This document shows, piece after piece, positions 61,424 through 64,000 of a DNA stretch of 64,000 bases. The DNA is from JALHVH01 sp963773685. GTDB lineage: Bacteria; Acidobacteriota; Aminicenantia; Aminicenantales; Saccharicenantaceae. The first letter of the stretch is position 1. Every line of letters begins with the position of its first letter. The position numbers and the translations under genes were made by a program. The notes beneath the pieces were generated by a model. It was given only the letters and a program-made list of their open reading frames with translations. It did not search any database and was not told where the DNA came from. The stretch covers positions 186,001 to 250,000 of the forward strand of contig CAVZBY010000002.1 of the NCBI GenBank assembly GCA_963773685.1. Direction: 5' to 3'.

Positions 61424-63092
61424 ATGATCATCACGAGCTTTCCCGAGGCGATACGAAAGGCCTATGCCGCCGGGCAGGAGGACGAAGCCCTCGAGCCCAT
61501 CGTCCGCGTGGACGCGGCGGGCCGGCCGGTCGGCAAGATATCGAACGGCGATTCCGTCATCTTCTACGACATCCGGGGCGAGCGGGAGGTCGAGCTGACC
61601 GAGGCCCTCGTCGACCCGGACTTCCGGCACTTTCCCGTCCGGCGCCTTGACCTCGACTTCGTCACGCTCATCGAATACGCGCGGTCCCTGGGGGTCACGG
61701 TCGCCTTCCCGCCGGAGGAGCATCTCAAGAACACTCTGGTCGAGACGATCACGGTCGCCGGGTTCCGGGTGATCAAGGTCGCGGAGTCCGAGAAGGCCGT
61801 TCACGTCGGCTACTTCCTCAACGGCAAGAGCGATACGGTATTTCCCGGCGAGGAACGCGTGGTCGTCCCGTCCCCGCAGACGGGCGACTACGCCTCGGTC
61901 CCCGCCATGAGCGCGGCGGGCGTCGTCGACGCCGTCGAAAAGGCCCTTGCGGGAGACGGACGCAAGCTCGTCATCGCCAATCTGGCCAATGTGGACGTCG
62001 TCGGACACATCGAGGAAAGGGAGGCCGTCCTGGAGGCCGTCCGGACGGTGGACGGGTCCCTCGGGCGGATCGTCGAGGCCGCCCGCCGGGAGAAGGCCGT
62101 TCTCATCGTGACCGCGGACCATGGCACCGTCGAGCAATGGCTCTACCCGGACGGGACCGTGAGACACCGGGCACACGAAGAACCCGGTTCCGTTCATCCT
62201 GGCCGACCTCTCAGGGAGCGCCGGGGGCCCGGCCGGACTGAGGACCGCAGGAGAATTGACCGACGTCGCCCCCACGATCCTGGAGCTCGCGGGGGTCGCC
62301 GTCCCGCGGGAGATGACCGGCCGGAGCCTCATCGAACGCCGGGGCCCGCGCGGATCCCGCGCCGGAAGATCCTCCTCCTCATCCTGGACGGATGGGGGCA
62401 CCGAGAAGATCCCCTCGGGCAACATGATCAACGAGGCGGCGACGCCGCGCTTCGACGGCCTTTGGGAGGAATTTCCCCATTCCGTCCTCGACTCGTTCGG
62501 CGAGGCCGTCGGCATGCCGGCCGGGACCGTGGGCAATTCCGAAGCCGGGCATCTCCATCTCGGGGCCGGACGGCGCGTCCTCCTCGACCGGGTCAGGATC
62601 GACAAGGCCGTCGCGGACGGATCGTTCTTCCGCAACGAGGCCTTCGTCCGGGCGATGGAACGGGCCCGGGATGCCGGGAAAGCCCTCCACCTCATGGGCA
62701 TCGTGTCCCACTACAGCTCCCATGGCACGATCCGCCATCTCTTCGCCCTCCTGCGCATGGCCCGGGACCTCGGGCTGACGAAGGTTTACGTCCATTCCTT
62801 CATCGGCCGGCGGGGGGAGAGGCCCGAGAGCGGGGCGATCTACGTGGAGAAGGTCGAGGAGACGTGCCGGGAGCTCGGGACGGGCGAGGTCGTGACGGTC
62901 ATGGGGCGGTTCTGGTCCCTCGACAGGGAGGAGAACTGGGACCGCATCGAAAAGGCGTATCGGGCCTTGGTTGACGGCGTCGGCACACAAATCCCCCCCG
63001 CCCCCCCTTTGACAAAGGGGGGAGAGGGCCAAATCCCCCCTGAGCCCCCTAAGACGAAGGGGGGAGAGCCTTCGCAGGGCGGGAACGGCTGA
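61424..63092 (+). CDS. gpmI: Cofactor-independent phosphoglycerate mutase with the two halves in reversed (circularly permuted) order; frame breaks present
   Basis: Interconverts 2- and 3-phosphoglycerate with Mn. From ATG 61424 the protein begins with what is normally the C-terminal half: SFPEAIRKAYAAGQEDEALE, NGDSVIFYDIRGEREVELT, VDVVGH (metal Asp, His), TADHGT, GHTKNPVPFILA, MTGRSLIE. The normal N-terminal half follows: KILLLILDGWG (metal Asp), GTVGNSEAGHLHLGAGR (catalytic Ser), then GRFWSLDREENWDRIEKAY and ALVDGVG at the very end. All active-site groups are present and total length equals a full enzyme. The second half has no in-frame start codon between 62282 and 62366, favouring one fused protein over two genes. 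Frame changes near 62165, 62345-62365 and 62424 need correction. The last 35 codons are encoded by a palindromic repeat. Confidence 0.75.
62989..63070 (+). repeat. Two tandem copies of a 40-base palindromic element inside the gpmI 3' end
   Basis: Units 62989-63030 and 63031-63070 both begin AAATCCCCCC and end GGGGGGAGAG. Each can fold into a stem, e.g. CCCCCTTTGACAAAGGGGG in unit 1; unit 2 is a diverged copy with CCCCCTAAGACGAAGGGGG. In the gene's frame they encode IPPAPPLTKGGEG and IPPEPPKTKGGEP, a peptide pattern typical of mobile palindromic repeats. Similar elements are dispersed in many environmental bacterial genomes. Confidence 0.8.
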
Positions 63093-63128
63093 TGGAACCT
63101 TTTGACCGATCGCCCGTAAAATAGAAAG

Positions 63129-64000
63129 ATGAGCGTCGAAGTCAACGATATCCATTTCAGCTATGGGCCGATCGTCGCCCTCGCCGGCGTGAGCCTCAAG
63201 CTCGAGGGCGGGGCCGTGGGGCTCCTCGGGCCGAACGGGGCCGGCAAGAGCACCCTTCTCCGCATCCTCCTCGGGTTTCTGACGCCCTCGAAGGGGGAGG
63301 GGCGGGTCCTCGGCTACGATATCCGGACCGAGAGGGCGCTCATCCGCCGGAGCATCGGCTATATGCCCGAGGACGACTGCTTTATCGCGGGCATGGACGC
63401 CGTCGCCTTCACCTCCTACTTCGGCGAGCTCTCGGGCATGCCCCGGGAGGAGGCCATGAAGCGGGCGCACGAGGTCCTGTTCTACGTCGGGCTCGGCGAG
63501 GCGCGCTACCGGCTCCTCGACACCTACTCGGCGGGGATGAAACAGCGGCTGAAGCTGGCCCAGGCCCTCGTTCACGACCCGAAGCTCCTCTTCCTCGACG
63601 AGCCGACCTCGAACCTCGACCCGCACGGCCGCCAGGAGGTCCTCGAGCTCATCCGGGACATCTCTTCGGCCAAGGATATCCAGGTCCTCGTCTCCTCGCA
63701 TATCCTGGCCGATATCGAGACCCTGTGCGCCGACGTCGTCATCCTGAACAAGGGGCGCGTCGCCGCCCAGGGCAGCCTGGAGAACCTCCGGGCCATCGAT
63801 TACAGCCTCTTCGAGGTCCGCGTGAAGGGCGACGAGGACCTGTTCCGGAGCGAGGCCGCGGCCCGGGGATGCCGCGTCGACCGGACCGAGGACGGCATCC
63901 TCAAGATCTATCTGCCCGCCGACAAGGACCGCATGGAGATCTTCCGTTCGGCCGCGGCGGCCGGGGCCCAGGTCCGGCATTTCGTCAAGAGCCGGACGTC
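63129..64000 (+). CDS. ABC transporter ATP-binding protein (runs off right edge)
   Basis: Open from ATG 63129 to the window end (290 codons, no stop reached). Walker A GPNGAGKSTLLRILLG (about residues 38-53), signature YSAGMKQRLKLAQAL, Walker B KLLFLDEPTSNLDPHG, then a C-terminal extension (EVRVKGDEDLFRSEAAARGC) as in CcmA/NatA-type exporters. A permease partner would be expected just outside the window. Starts 36 bases after the gpmI stop. Confidence 0.93.
   Translation, partial: MSVEVNDIHFSYGPIVALAGVSLKLEGGAVGLLGPNGAGKSTLLRILLGFLTPSKGEGRVLGYDIRTERALIRRSIGYMPEDDCFIAGMDAVAFTSYFGELSGMPREEAMKRAHEVLFYVGLGEARYRLLDTYSAGMKQRLKLAQALVHDPKLLFLDEPTSNLDPHGRQEVLELIRDISSAKDIQVLVSSHILADIETLCADVVILNKGRVAAQGSLENLRAIDYSLFEVRVKGDEDLFRSEAAARGCRVDRTEDGILKIYLPADKDRMEIFRSAAAAGAQVRHFVKSRT

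Noticed and set aside
62379..63980. Long minus-strand frame opposite gpmI and the ABC ATPase
   Set aside because: Same effect: mirror of strongly coding plus-strand sequence, no recognisable motif.
1..64000. Prophage, transposon or defence island
   Set aside because: No transposase, integrase, phage structural gene or restriction system was recognised; the only mobile-type signal is the palindromic repeat at 62989-63070.

Overview
The window is GC-rich (about 65%) and gene-dense, with short or overlapping gene junctions. I see no rRNA, tRNA, CRISPR array or complete insertion sequence. The bacterium is diderm: it has lipid A genes (lpxB, waaA), a TonB-type protein and many signal-peptide, lipoprotein and Tat-type N-termini. 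Bacterial-type glyQ/glyS, a zinc-ribbon (archaeal/eukaryotic-type) ProRS, many PilZ proteins and peptide/sugar-degrading enzymes fit an Acidobacteriota/Aminicenantes-like heterotroph. That placement is inference from gene content. The sequence looks like a metagenome-derived or lightly polished assembly, because several housekeeping genes carry single-base frame breaks.

Layout. 1-4.2 kb (minus): N-terminus of a GH9-like glycoside hydrolase running off the left edge, mutY with an intact Nudix box, argS. 4.2-6.8 kb: a DUF3795 protein and a Thr-type sulfatase-like lipoprotein. 6.9-14.2 kb (plus): one tight operon gcvT-gcvH-gcvPA-gcvPB-glyQ-glyS. 14.2-21 kb (minus): PilZ, exported protein, TonB-like protein, membrane spermidine-synthase-like protein, Tat-type AmrS-like radical SAM enzyme, DUF362. 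21-23 kb (plus): DUF6599-like protein and an AI-2E family permease. 23-27.7 kb (minus): Cys-rich protein, rnc, pyrC, pyrR, ribF, DUF1844. 27.8-32.6 kb: mazG, then (minus) prfB with its programmed frameshift, SPOR, slipin and NfeD. 32.6-34.4 kb (plus): HU, a conserved unknown and a BP74-like lipoprotein. 34.4-37.2 kb (minus): coaE and three PilZ or PilZ-like genes around a LuxR-type regulator with a dead receiver.

37.4-42.5 kb: proS, pcm, DUF192, a lipoprotein (minus), and a homocysteine methyltransferase/methylene-THF reductase. 42.5-48 kb (minus): rpsO, pnp, three pseudopilins, lpxB. 48-54.3 kb (plus): waaA, PAP2 phosphatase, serine hydrolase, MFS transporter, a truncated FAD/NAD enzyme remnant, YdeI-like protein. 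54.3-57 kb (minus): a stand-alone A-T-TE synthetase. 57-64 kb (plus): D-aminoacylase-like amidohydrolase, M23 peptidase, Pif1-like helicase, a phosphoglycerate mutase gene whose two halves are in reversed order, and an ABC ATPase running off the right edge.

How the genes fit together. The glycine cleavage operon and the MTHFR/homocysteine methyltransferase point to active glycine-to-one-carbon metabolism. lpxB and waaA serve lipid A/Kdo assembly. The PilZ genes imply c-di-GMP control of surface functions such as pili. Many promoters are readable as TTGACA-16/18-TATAAT, and several lie only 7-12 bases from the start codon, suggesting leaderless transcripts. The strongest novelty candidate is the apparently circularly permuted phosphoglycerate mutase at 61.4-63.1 kb, which ends in a palindromic repeat.
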